Shown: piece by piece, positions 1 through 8,947 of the stretch
How positions within the stretch are numbered: position 1 is the first letter of the stretch
Layout: the number at the start of each line of letters is the position of its first letter
DNA from: Smallanthus sonchifolius
Taxonomy: Eukaryota > Streptophyta > Magnoliopsida > Asterales > Asteraceae
NCBI GenBank assembly: GCA_023525975.1
Contig: CM042042.1
Coordinates: 4,471,501-4,535,500 of the forward strand
Direction of reading: 5' to 3'
DNA length: 64,000 nucleotides
Notes under the pieces: model-generated
What the model saw: the letters and a program-made list of their open reading frames with translations, nothing else
Told to the model about the DNA's origin: nothing
Database searches by the model: none
Position numbers and translations under genes: made by a program

Positions 1-1010
1 TGCAACATATTTGAAGTGGAGGAATTATATATATGGTTAATTTACTATCATTAGTTTTAGTGTGGATTTAAATTCAATTCAAACTAGAAGGGCTAATGTG
101 TAACTTCATTTAAAAAAGTAAATTACATGAAAATCATTCCAAATCTAAAATCTTTAAAACAAATCCCACCATGCGTACAGGTTATCCTTTAATTATCACT
201 CCTTCAAAAACCAAAAGTAGATCATATGTAAGCTTTCTAATTCTACCTCATTTATTTAGGTGATATGATGATTATAATAACTAAATCAAAATTATAAGAT
301 TTAATTTGCTAAAGACTCGTAAGTTCAAATATTATAAGATAAAGTGATTAATTTGTGTTATCTAAAATTGTATAGAAGATAAGATAATAACAAGAAACTA
401 TTATATAATCTTATCTTGAGGTAAATATTATATACGCACGGTGGGATTTTTTTTTCAAGATATAGATAAATAATATTAATATGGCTTTTTAAACTAAGTT
501 AGAATTTTCTTAAAAAATGTTTATTTAATACTAAAAAATATTAATTTAACAAGCCATAACCTTGTGGATGGTTATCATTATTTATTTATAAAGCCTAATT
601 AAGCGTATTAGTATTAATATTTATATATTCCCTTCTATATAAGTCTCATTAAAATCTAATTGTATTAGTTAGTCAACTAATATATAGATTACGAAATTAT
701 TCATGATAATCATTAATTCAACTATATAAATAACTCCACTTTCAAATATGGTGCATTAGTTTTAGGGTGCATTAAAATTCAATTCAAACTAATTCAAACT
801 AGAAGGGCTAATGTGCAACTTCAATTATAAAAATCAAACATGTTATCATGTTACTTTTGAAATTTATTTTACCCAAAAGTGAATTTACCTCAAGATTCGG
901 TTATATAATATTTTCTTGTTATTATCTCTCTACGTTGATAACCCAAAACCCAAATTAATCACGTTATTTTATTGTATATAAGCTTACAAGTCTGTAACAT
1001 ATCTTATAGT
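1..1010. repeat. Fragments of foldback-element arms, AT-rich
   Basis: No gene is visible. The stretch is built from pieces of the large foldback family seen complete at 35962-37099, 40400-41764 and 47676-49272. About 40-190 matches the element centre and start of the right arm. About 230-480 matches the outer part of a left arm (the run through TTATTTAGGTGATATGATGA to GCACGGTGGGATT). About 735-1010 matches right-arm sequence (CCTCAAGATTCGGTTATATA). The AT-rich 490-720 stretch between them has no relative that I can see in the window. Confidence 0.5.
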
Positions 1011-1051
1011 TTTGATTCAGAATTTGTTTTTTCATGAATCCAGTCCATTAG

Positions 1052-1175
1052 CCGAGAAAGCAGTGGCATAAATCTGGATGAGAAGGTGAATAGGGCTCTC
1101 GACCGCCTTGACTGCTGCCTTGTTAGCCGCTGCAATTGTGATCACTGTTCTCGGCTAATCATCTGGCTTCCTGAA
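1052..1175. pseudogene. Scrambled fragment of MORN-gene last exon (internal inversion)
   Basis: The piece corresponds to the Ala-rich C-terminal exon seen intact at 28776-28946. Bases 1101-1175 read as that exon on the minus strand but lack its middle part. The missing middle (residues like AEKAVA and NLDEKVNRA) lies immediately beside it on the plus strand at about 1054-1100, interrupted by a frame break after GTGGCATAA. TAGCCGAG and CTCGGCTA flank the inverted part. It is a rearranged, non-coding relic and more diverged from the other copies than they are from one another. Confidence 0.5.
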
Positions 1176-1254
1176 AAACAACATTCAAAGATGAATTTAA
1201 AGTCGTTATGGCATTTTCATGTTACAAATAATTTCTAGCCTTTGTGTATAGTTG

Positions 1255-1475
1255 AAGTGATTATGATGATCACCTTCATTATATCACCGTTGTAGTAAAC
1301 CTTCACCAAGAACCCAAACCCATGTCGGTTTATTGAGCCAATTTACCAAACAACTAGTGTGCGTGTATTTGATATGTTGGAAAGCAACAAATAACCAAAT
1401 GGGTATAGTTTTTAGCCTCTATGCAAGGCATATATCAATGGTTATGTTTACGAGCATGGGTTTCATATCAAAATT
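1255..1475. repeat. Degenerate foldback arm with MORN exon 1 fragments
   Basis: Carries the pair typical of this family. A minus-strand MORN exon 1 piece (about 1275-1345, through AACCTTCACCAAGAACCC) is followed by a plus-strand piece near 1428-1470 that would read roughly INGYVYEHGFH, a decayed YNGDVYEGEF motif. It is the most diverged example in the window. Confidence 0.45.
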
Positions 1476-1724
1476 TGTCAAACAATCAAACAACTGATTT
1501 TTTTATATTCACTACTTCAAAGAGCACATTCAAATAGTATTTCCTAAATCCTGATTCTTTGACTAAACCATGAAAGTTATGAATCCTATAATTTAGTCGA
1601 CTTTGTTAATCCTATCCATTGTGGTCGTGTGATTAAACCATAGTGTCTTTTTTCTTTAGTCTACAAACTTTTGAGTCTTCGGAAGTCCGAGGTTACAGAA
1701 ATCCCTTAGATTACAAGCTCTGTT

Positions 1725-2248
1725 TTGGGGTGTTCAATCGAAACGAATCGATTTATTTGAAACGAATTATTCTAATTTTGAATTTTGAAATCTAGATTCA
1801 AATTCGATTAAGACATTTGAATAAGCTTATTCGAATAAACCAAATCAGAAAAATAAAATTTTCAAATTTCAAATATACATATTTTTTAACTACATTTCTA
1901 AAAATTAACAATCTAATTCATACATAAATGCAAAAAATTAACATAAAGAGTGAAGAGGCGGTGTCGTTTTCAAGTTTGAACTGATAAATTGACTTAAAGC
2001 TTATAATAATAAAGAGTCCACTACTTAAAACGTTTATGATAAAAAAATCTATGTATATAGTTAATACGAATTATTAGAGTCAAATTCGGGTTCGGGATAT
2101 TAAATTCGAAATCGATTTGAATTCGAATTCCTTATTCGAATTGAATCCTTATTCAAATCGAATAAACAAATATTCGAATTCACATTTTTTATTCGAATTC
2201 GGTTTGAATCGAATTATTCGAGTTCGATTCGAATAATAAACACCCATA
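1725..2248. mobile_element. hAT-type miniature element (524 bp), TSD GCTCTGTT
   Basis: The ends are similar inverted repeats (TTGGGGTGTTC on the left, AACACCCATA on the right), flanked by a perfect 8-bp direct repeat GCTCTGTT at 1717-1724 and 2249-2256. TIRs of the T/CAGGGGTG kind with 8-bp duplications are the hallmark of the hAT superfamily. There is no transposase, so it is non-autonomous. The subterminal regions are filled with TTCGAAT-type repeats in both orientations. Truncated relatives lie at 27487-27730 and 54340-54690. Confidence 0.8.
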
Positions 2249-2306
2249 GCTCTGTTAAGATCTGTTTGGTTTTGATTCTAAGACACACGCTATAAATTAT
2301 AGCCAA

Positions 2307-2770
2307 CTAGTTTTTCTCCCGCACTACGCGGCGGAAGTTTGGTAGTTATCGGTTCGGCTCGTCGACGGTGATAAAACTTACGTTGAAACATATACTCGCT
2401 ATAGCTTACGATACAAAAAAAAAACTCAGATCGTTGACAAAAAAAATAAACGAATATAAAATCAAATGCGTTAAAATCCTATATTAGCAAATTTATAAAA
2501 AACCAAAGTTTTGAACAAAAAAAAAGCTCCTATAGGTTACTAAAAAAATAAACCCATTGAACTTTTGTTGCAAGTTTATAAAAAAACAAAATTTAAGGGA
2601 AAAAAACTAAAGTTTACTCTATTGAAGTTTTGTGACAAATCTATAAAAAAAATTTTAAGGTAAAAAAAATATTAAAACCTCACTATGTAGCAAATCTAAA
2701 AGAAACAAAACTTTTGAGGTCAAATTTTTTTTTTGAACTCCCCTATTCAACCTCATGCCCAATAATATGT
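2307..2770 (-). mobile_element. Helitron-like 3' terminus and attached AT-rich body
   Basis: Read on the minus strand, the unit ends in a GC-rich hairpin followed by a run of A and CTAG, next to a T, as Helitron 3' ends do. The related copy at 54758 has a perfect 7-bp stem (CTCCCGC/GCGGGAG); here one arm is mutated. Without the insertion, the paralogous sequence at 27774 runs straight through, which supports an insertion of about 460 bp. I could not find a clean 5' TC end, so the left part in element sense may be truncated. The body has degenerate A-rich repeats and no ORF. Confidence 0.45.
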
Positions 2771-3295
2771 TATTAATAAGTAATGTTAGAGTATTATATT
2801 ACAATCGTATGAATGATTTATTAGTTTATGATTTGTATTCATGTATGCTTTTTCGGTGGTATTATTTTTGGGAGTGCAAGAACGTTTAAAAGATAATTGT
2901 TGTAAAACACATAGTAAATTAGATATTATTTTCGTATGTAAAGTAAGCGTTTACAAGATGGTTTCGTATAAATGACACCTCAGCCTAAGCCTGTTAAAGT
3001 GTTGCACTGTTAGCCCAATCGAATTGAAGAACACATTGTAATGAAATCAAGACAAACTTAACTGTATATATGAACGATTTTTTAGTTAAGCTTTGAATGT
3101 GATTGTGTTGTTTTTCAAGTGACTTATGACGTCCTTTTTTATAGGTTGTTGGAACTGGTCTGGTGAAACGTTGCAAAGTTAATAAACATTGGGTTACGCC
3201 TAAAATAGTCACATTTATAACAATATTTACATTTACGAGGAGACAAGAAAGAACATGTCCCTTGACCAAATTCACTAAAAAAACTAGCAAACGAT
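2771..3295. other. Non-coding spacer, paralogous to 54905-55194
   Basis: No gene. The sequence around TTTTTCAAGTGACTTATGACG and the run up to the MORN stop codon is nearly the same as at 54905-55194. It is part of a segmental duplication that also includes the hAT and Helitron-like elements to its left. Short open frames here overlap on one strand and show no protein family I recognise. Confidence 0.55.
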
Positions 3296-3336
3296 TCATA
3301 CAATGACCAGAGTTGGATCATCATAGTAATGCATAC
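3296..3336 (-). pseudogene. MORN copy A, end of exon 3, cut off by LTR element
   Basis: These bases encode the C-terminal residues HYYDDPTLVIV and the stop codon (complement of 3296-3298), the same as in the uninterrupted copies at 28776, 34640 and 55195. The remainder of the exon lies at 23166-23300, on the far side of the 19.8-kb retrotransposon. Bases 3332-3336 (CATAC) are the left target duplication, one mismatch from CACAC at 23166-23170. Confidence 0.8.
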
Positions 3337-5377
3337 TGTCACACCCCAACCGACGGTGGATTATACGTCGGGGCGGACGCGGTTGTTCAATAGCACAAGG
3401 TTGACTATTAAAGTTTTGATATTTCATTAAATAATAATTTAAGATTCAATACAAGGAACATAACAAGAAATACAACGTTTAATTTATAAGTAGTCTAGGT
3501 CCAAAGCATCATATGTGATCACAAATAAGCCTCATGATGTAGAACCTGAAACATGTGAAAGAATCTGTCAACTACAAAATAGTTGCTGATATACAAAGGT
3601 TTTGACACAGTTTAACAAGTATTTGAGAAGAATTACAATTCACTATGATATATGCATTATATAATGTAAGTATGAGAACACGTATCTTAAACAATGTGCA
3701 CTTCAACCCTCCAACCAAGTTTAGGCATAACCCGCAGGTTACCCTTATAAGTCTCAAGTTTAAAGTTTAATTCAGTAACAATCACCAAGGGCTCCCCCCC
3801 CCCCCCGAAGGGGTCAATCAATCAAGGTGGATTGGTCAAATACAATAGATCTATCACTGTTACTATAGGCTTGATCAAAGTTAATGAATGTGCTAGTTTT
3901 AAGTTTAATCTAAGCATACAAGTCTCAAGTTTAACATAAGAATAAACATCTAGTCATAGTTGTACAAGAATTGCATGAGTTTAATGTTTTTGAACATGTT
4001 TCACCCCAAAAGTATAGAAAGGAAAAATGGGCTAAGTATACTCACATGGATTGGTGAAGAGTATCCGATAAGAGTAAGTTTGCAAGACTTTGAGGGAGAA
4101 TATTGTCACAATAAGCCTAAGAATATAAGTCTAAAATTTCAAGTTTATTTCTATAAGTCTAAGACAAAGAATCTAGGATTTCAAGATTGACTAGGGTTCC
4201 AAATAGGACAAATGAATGATTTGTGTGCATAAAGTTGGGTTTAATATAAAGGTTTGAATAAATGATACAAGACTTGAGTATCAACGTTTAAAAGATTTAT
4301 AGATTAAAATAATTATTAGAATAATTATTTAAAAGTTTTATCATTATTAATTACCCACATTCGGTAATAATAATTAAATATTTTGAAAAAGGGGTCGTAA
4401 CAATAGGTGATTTTACGACTAAATATTTATTAAGGACGGACAACAATTATCTAAAGAATAAATATTTGTCAAAACTTTAATAATTAAATAATTATTTAAG
4501 AATAAATAGATATCTAAAAGTTATGAATCGTTTAGTTTTTCACGTATTAAGTATTTATTTCATAAATTTTCTTGTGATAAATAATGTTTGTAAGTTTAAA
4601 TAAGTGTTGAGTTTCTATATGATTATTTAAAATAGGATTCATGAATTTTATAAGTTTATAATTATTTTTCTAGTAATTATAAAACTTGTATAATTTATTT
4701 AATATTTACTCTTTTTAGATTTAAAACAGAAAAAAATTAGAAAGTTAAAGTTCCAAATTATTTCCTATTCAAAATACAAGTTTTATAAAGTATGAAAGTA
4801 TTTTTGTAATTTTTAAGAATTTAAAACTATTTTTAAAGAATAAAACATTATAGGTTTTAACTAATTTTAATTAAATAAAATAACTCTGGTATGCAAAAGT
4901 GTAAAAAGAATTCATTTTTATGTTTATAAAAACTTAACAGAATTTATAAAAATTATTAAAAGTGTAAAAATTGTTTGAAAATAGTTTAAAAAAAATAAAA
5001 GGGTAAAACCGGTTTACCCGGACTCGAACTCGGGTCTCGCCAGGGTCACCAACACACATGGACACTAACCATCCCGACTACGGGTTCGTTAGTGTTATAC
5101 CTGGAAAAATAAATTAATAAACACATGCTCAAGTCACCCCCAATTCCATATGAACCCTAGAATCAATCTCGCCAAATTCGTGTCGATTTGCCCTCTGTTA
5201 ATGCAATTAAACAGAGGGCTTTCGATCTTCAGAGTGCAACGATAATGATAGTCACAAGGATTACCTTAAATGGTTTCAGATTGAGGGAGAACGAGCTCGG
5301 GTCGTAGTCGGCTGTCGTGGGAAAGGACTCGGGAATGCAGGTTAGCCTTCGACGAATTGAGGGAGTAGAGGGTCGTA
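3337..5377 (-). repeat. Outer element 3' LTR, first part
   Basis: Matches 20368-22405 of the partner LTR with scattered substitutions and small indels (for example the C run near 3797 is longer). It includes a large AT-rich section (4250-4990). The first part ends at TCGTA, the target duplication of the inserted Tekay element. The small ORF at 3960-4190 is repeated at 20988-21218, but it is just LTR sequence in an open frame. Confidence 0.9.
5020..5071 (-). promoter_or_regulatory. Pol III-type A/B box pair inside the outer LTR (possible)
   Basis: On the minus strand, TGGTTAGTGTCC (5060-5071) and GAGTTCGAGTCC (5020-5031) resemble the A and B boxes of tRNA genes and lie about 30 bases apart, as in tRNAs and SINEs. 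The same pair occurs in the partner LTR at 22049-22100. It could be a captured tRNA-related sequence or chance; there is no full cloverleaf that I can fold by eye. Confidence 0.3.
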
Positions 5378-5962
5378 TGAAACGCCCGGAAACGGGTACA
5401 TCTCATAGTTGGCACACAACATAACAAACATAGTTCTTAAACCGGAAATCAGAATCTATTACAGCGGAAGTCTTTAATTCAAATCATTCATCAAACTAAA
5501 ACATGAAATATTGTCTATAACATGAACTATCAGGATTGGAAATGTCAGTCTTCAATACCACAGCCCGATGTCCATGCTATCCAGCCCACATGGCTCTTTC
5601 ACTTTTCTTTAGCTTTACCCTTTTTACCTGCCATGCATACTAAAAGTCAGCTAACGCTGGTGAGTTCTCTCTTTACTTTAAACTGTAAACTTTATCTTTG
5701 GTAGCTTAGTTTTATTAAAATAAAATAAGCTTTACTTTCACTTTCTTTGAAATAAACTTTTAACTATTACTTTAAAACTTTACAACGTTACAATTATAAA
5801 TCTGTTACGTTACTATCTGTCATTAAAACTTTATCTTTAAGGAAACCCGTTAGGGTGTCCCACTGTACTCTGTCTATCATTTCACTTATACTTGACAAGT
5901 GACTTTATCATACTTTAACTATCACATATGGATCGTGGTCCGAGGACCAGATCCCTATCTTG

Positions 5963-6205
5963 CTTACACCTCAGGGTAAGACTTTTACTTTAGCGCTGCC
6001 CACACCTCAGGGTGGGACTTTCTTTCTCGCTTGCACGTTAGTGCAAGGCTCCTTTAGCATTGCTCACACCTCAGGGTGAGACTTTCTCGCTTACACCGAA
6101 GTGAAGACTCCTTTAGCATTGCTTACACCGAAGTGTAAGGCTCCTTTAGCATTGCTTACACCGAAGTGTAAGACTCCTTTAGCATTGCTCACACCTCAGG
6201 GTGAG
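5963..6205 (-). repeat. Tandem hairpin array with compensatory stem changes (LTR copy 1)
   Basis: Eight units of about 30 bp, each an 18-base inverted repeat: 5963-5980, 5999-6016, 6030-6047, 6063-6080, 6090-6106, 6122-6139, 6155-6172 and 6188-6205. Stems differ but stay paired: CTTAC/GTAAG, CCCAC/GTGGG, CTCAC/GTGAG, CTTGCAC/GTGCAAG and CTTACAC/GTGTAAG. In sense RNA (minus strand), units 6122 and 6155 have a C(UUCG)G tetraloop. Unit 6090 has lost two stem bases. A ninth relative at 6381-6398 has the same tetraloop with one mismatch. Confidence 0.85.
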
Positions 6206-6351
6206 ACTTCTACTTTAGCATGCCTGCAGGACTTTCTACTATGCAACTACTATGCAATGCAATTACACTATTACACAAATAGAAATGCAATCACATAACT
6301 TTCATATAGACAAATAACACATATTACACATAAGCATATAACATGGTATTT

Positions 6352-6378
6352 GTCACTGTCACTGTCACTGTCACTGTC
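6352..6378. repeat. CACTGT hexanucleotide tandem repeat
   Basis: About four and a half units of CACTGT. The other LTR (13794-13826) has one unit more, which is one of the few differences between the two LTRs and reflects slippage after insertion. Confidence 0.9.
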
Positions 6379-6480
6379 GAGCTGTACCGAAGTACGGCTC
6401 CTTTATCGTTCTTTCTTTAGCTCATTGTTATCTTTCAAAAACTTGTTTAAAAGATAATACTATGCTCTTTTGTTCTTTAT

Positions 6481-6612
6481 CTTTCATTTTATAAAAATAA
6501 CATTTTTATAAAATACTATACTTTGCCTTTCATTTTATAAAAATAACATTTTTATAAAATACTATACTTTGCCTTTCATTTTATAAAAATAACATTTTTA
6601 TAAAATACTATA
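6481..6612. repeat. Three 46-bp AT-rich palindromic tandem repeats
   Basis: The unit has a 46-bp period (6481, 6527, 6573). It contains ATTTTATAAAAAT, the spacer AAC, then ATTTTTATAAAAT, so each unit is a 13-bp inverted repeat. It is repeated in the other LTR at 13929-14060. Confidence 0.85.
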
Positions 6613-6822
6613 CCAGTATGCATGCCAGTCCAAAACCATTAGGAAAAAGGGCAATAAGAACTCACCAGATGAATCGTTTCTGTTTACACCTAGCCGGTTC
6701 CTGAATGTCACTATGGTCACCCACAATCTGTATAATCAAGTCATAGGCGTAAGGCTGTGTTCCTAGGGGACACTTAGACATTACTAGGCTTGACTCAGAT
6801 GTTTCGGGTCATGGTTTCATTA

Positions 6823-7247
6823 TCGAAACTAGGTAGTTTCGAGTCCTGGCTCCTTATCGAAACTATGTAGTTTCGAGCCCTGGCTTCTTATCGAAACTAA
6901 GTAGTTTCGAGTCACTGCTTCTTATCGAAACTAAGTAGTTTCGAGTCATTGCTTCTTATCGAAACTAAGTAGTTTCGAGTCACTGCTTCTTATCGAAACT
7001 AAGTAGTTTCGAGTCACTGCTTCTTATCGAAACTAAGTAGTTTCGAGTCACTGCTTCTTATCGAAACTAAGTAGTTTCGAGTCACTGCTTCTTATCGAAA
7101 CTAAGTAGTTTCGAGTCGTATGACTTATATAAATTCTTAGTTAAGGTCTTGGGTCTATATTGAAACTATGGTAGTTTCGATGGGTCTGCCCCTGTCGAAA
7201 CTAGGTAGTTTCGATAGATGCGTCCATATCGAAACTAGTAGTTTCGA
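6823..7247. repeat. Array of twelve TCGAAACT...AGTTTCGA palindromes
   Basis: Nine palindromes start at exactly 34-bp intervals from 6823 to 7095. Three more follow at about 7161, 7195 and 7229 with irregular spacing. The 8-bp arms TCGAAACT/AGTTTCGA are almost invariant; the 4-base centre varies (AGGT, ATGT, AAGT). The spacer (for example GAGTCACTGCTTCTTA) is also conserved. The same array is at 14271-14695 in the other LTR. This is LTR satellite-like sequence, not CRISPR. Confidence 0.9.
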
Positions 7248-7733
7248 CTGTGCAGTCTTCTTCCCCAAACAGAACCCTAGATCTGGTCCCTTTGTTCTAA
7301 TCGATCAAGCTATGAACTTTTTACGTTCGAAATGTTCCATTTTCCCCCATGAACCCAAACCCGTGGTTTGTTTCCAGTTTCACACGTAAAAATCTAAACC
7401 TTTACTCGATTATTAACCCGAAACCCGAAAGTTACAAAAACTCAGATTTAGGCATAATAATTACCTGTTATAGCTTCCTTCTCGTTCCTTTATGCTCCAG
7501 AGATGTTGAGCAACAATCCTCGAGACTTTGAGCTTGATCCGAGCTTTCTCTCTCTAGACGATCTCTCTCTCTCTCTCTAAGGTTCTTGCGCAGGAAGAAA
7601 ATGAAGGACACAGGAGGAAATGGCTACTGATTAGAAGGGTTCTTCTCAGTTTTCGGGCCCATGGGCCGGCCCCTAGCCAAGCCCACCTTCCTTTTTCTTT
7701 TATTTGGGTTTTTATTTATTTTGGGATGTTACA

Positions 7734-7748
7734 AGTCTACCCCTCTTA
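7734..7748 (-). promoter_or_regulatory. Tekay polypurine tract
   Basis: On the minus strand AAGAGGGGTAGACT lies directly before the 3' LTR, in the classic position of the plus-strand primer for Ty3/Gypsy elements. Confidence 0.85.
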
Positions 7749-7773
7749 CGAAAGGTTTCGTCCTCGAAACCTG

Positions 7774-8946
7774 TTATAAGTCAAACAGGTGCGGGTACGA
7801 CTCTTTCATTTCTGTCTCGGTTTCCCATGTAGCTTCTGACCCTTTACGATGCTTCCATTGTACTTTGACTAACTGTATCACTTTATTCCGTAACCGCTTT
7901 TCTTTCCTGTCTAGTATGGCGACGGGTTCCTCGATGTAATTGAGGCTATTATCTATCTCGATGTCGTCAAGTGTCACATGCGCTGATTCGTCGGCCAAGC
8001 ACTTGCGCAAGTGCGACACGTGGAAGGTTGGGTGAATTCCACTAAGCTCATCCGGTAATTCTAACCGGTAAGCGACTTCACCAACTCGCGCTAGTATTTT
8101 GAAAGGCCCGACGAATCTTGGGCTTAACTTCCCTCTCTTTCTGAATCGAATGATCCCCTTCCAGGGAGATACTTTCAATAGTACTTGATCCCCGACCTTG
8201 AATTCGATTGGTCTTCGCCTTTTATCCGCGTAGGACTTTTGACGGTCCTGTGCAGCTTTCATTCTGGCCTTGATCTGGTCAATCTTTTCAGAGGTTGCTG
8301 TGACTACCTCTAAACTTCCCAATTCTTTCTGTCCTACCTCCCCCCAACAGACCGGGGTTCGACATCTTCTACCATACAACATTTCGTAAGGCGGCATACC
8401 AATAGTGGTGTGGTGGCTGTTGTTGTAGGAGAACTCTGCCAATGGTAGGTGACTATCCCAACTGCCACCAAAGTCTATAATGCATGCGCGGAGCATATCC
8501 TCCAACGTCTGGATGGTCCTCTCTGATTGCCCATCCGTCTGTGGGTGATAAGCCGTGCTGATGTTTAACCTCGTACCCATTGACTCATGAAATCTTTTCC
8601 AGAATCTCGATGTAAATCGCGTGTCCCGGTCAGATACAATTGATAACGGTACGCCATGTCGAGAGACAATTTCATTGATAAATACTTCTGCCAACTTCTC
8701 AGATGAATACGTTTCACGAATCGGCAAGAAATGTGCACTCTTTGTCAGACGATCCACTATAACCCAAATCGTATCGTGGCCTTTAGCTGTGCGGGGCAGC
8801 TTGGTAATAAAGTCCATGGTGATACGCTCCCACTTCCATTCGGGTATTTCCAGAGGCTGGATCTTCCCGTACGGTTTCTGATGCTCTGCTTTAACTTGTG
8901 AGCAAGTCAGACACTTGCTTACATATCCGGTCACATCATTCTTCAT
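7774..8946 (-). CDS. Tekay integrase with C-terminal chromodomain (frame-shifted part of pol)
   Basis: 390 codons, in a different frame from the upstream gag-pol ORF. The start used here, a Met two bases past the gag-pol stop, is simply the first ATG of the open frame; natural expression would be as the end of the polyprotein. Integrase inserts the cDNA into chromosomal DNA. The second half of the H2C2 zinc finger is KCLTC (residues 11-15); the catalytic triad fits D45 (MDF), D106 (SDRD) and E142 (QSERT). The GPY/F-like region follows, and the last 60 residues (YIEEPVAILDRK to HLFDL) form a chromodomain-like fold of the Tekay/Del group, which in chromoviruses guides integration to marked chromatin. 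The region is open throughout. Confidence 0.92.
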   Translation of the reverse strand: MKNDVTGYVSKCLTCSQVKAEHQKPYGKIQPLEIPEWKWERITMDFITKLPRTAKGHDTIWVIVDRLTKSAHFLPIRETYSSEKLAEVFINEIVSRHGVPLSIVSDRDTRFTSRFWKRFHESMGTRLNISTAYHPQTDGQSERTIQTLEDMLRACIIDFGGSWDSHLPLAEFSYNNSHHTTIGMPPYEMLYGRRCRTPVCWGEVGQKELGSLEVVTATSEKIDQIKARMKAAQDRQKSYADKRRRPIEFKVGDQVLLKVSPWKGIIRFRKRGKLSPRFVGPFKILARVGEVAYRLELPDELSGIHPTFHVSHLRKCLADESAHVTLDDIEIDNSLNYIEEPVAILDRKEKRLRNKVIQLVKVQWKHRKGSEATWETETEMKESYPHLFDL

Positions 8947-8947
8947 G

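Larger units (their letters stand above)
5378..7733 (-). repeat. Tekay 3' LTR (element sense)
   Basis: Begins TGAAACGCCCGG and ends GGGATGTTACA on the plus strand. It contains four internal repeat blocks annotated separately: hairpins at 5963-6205, CACTGT repeats at 6352-6378, 46-bp AT palindromes at 6481-6612 and twelve palindromes at 6823-7247. A CT/GA microsatellite lies at about 7560-7578. TATATAAG (complement of 7124-7131) is a possible TATA box, but a start further upstream near 7640 in the homologous position to the TATA of the 50896 LTR is equally possible. Confidence 0.95.

Noticed and set aside
3960..4190. 76-codon ORF repeated at 20988-21218
   Set aside because: It lies in the LTR of the outer element in antisense; repetition reflects the LTR pair and not gene duplication.
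6823..7247. Regular 34-bp repeats resembling a CRISPR array
   Set aside because: The spacers are conserved and not unique, the array lies in both LTRs of a plant retrotransposon, and no cas gene is near.
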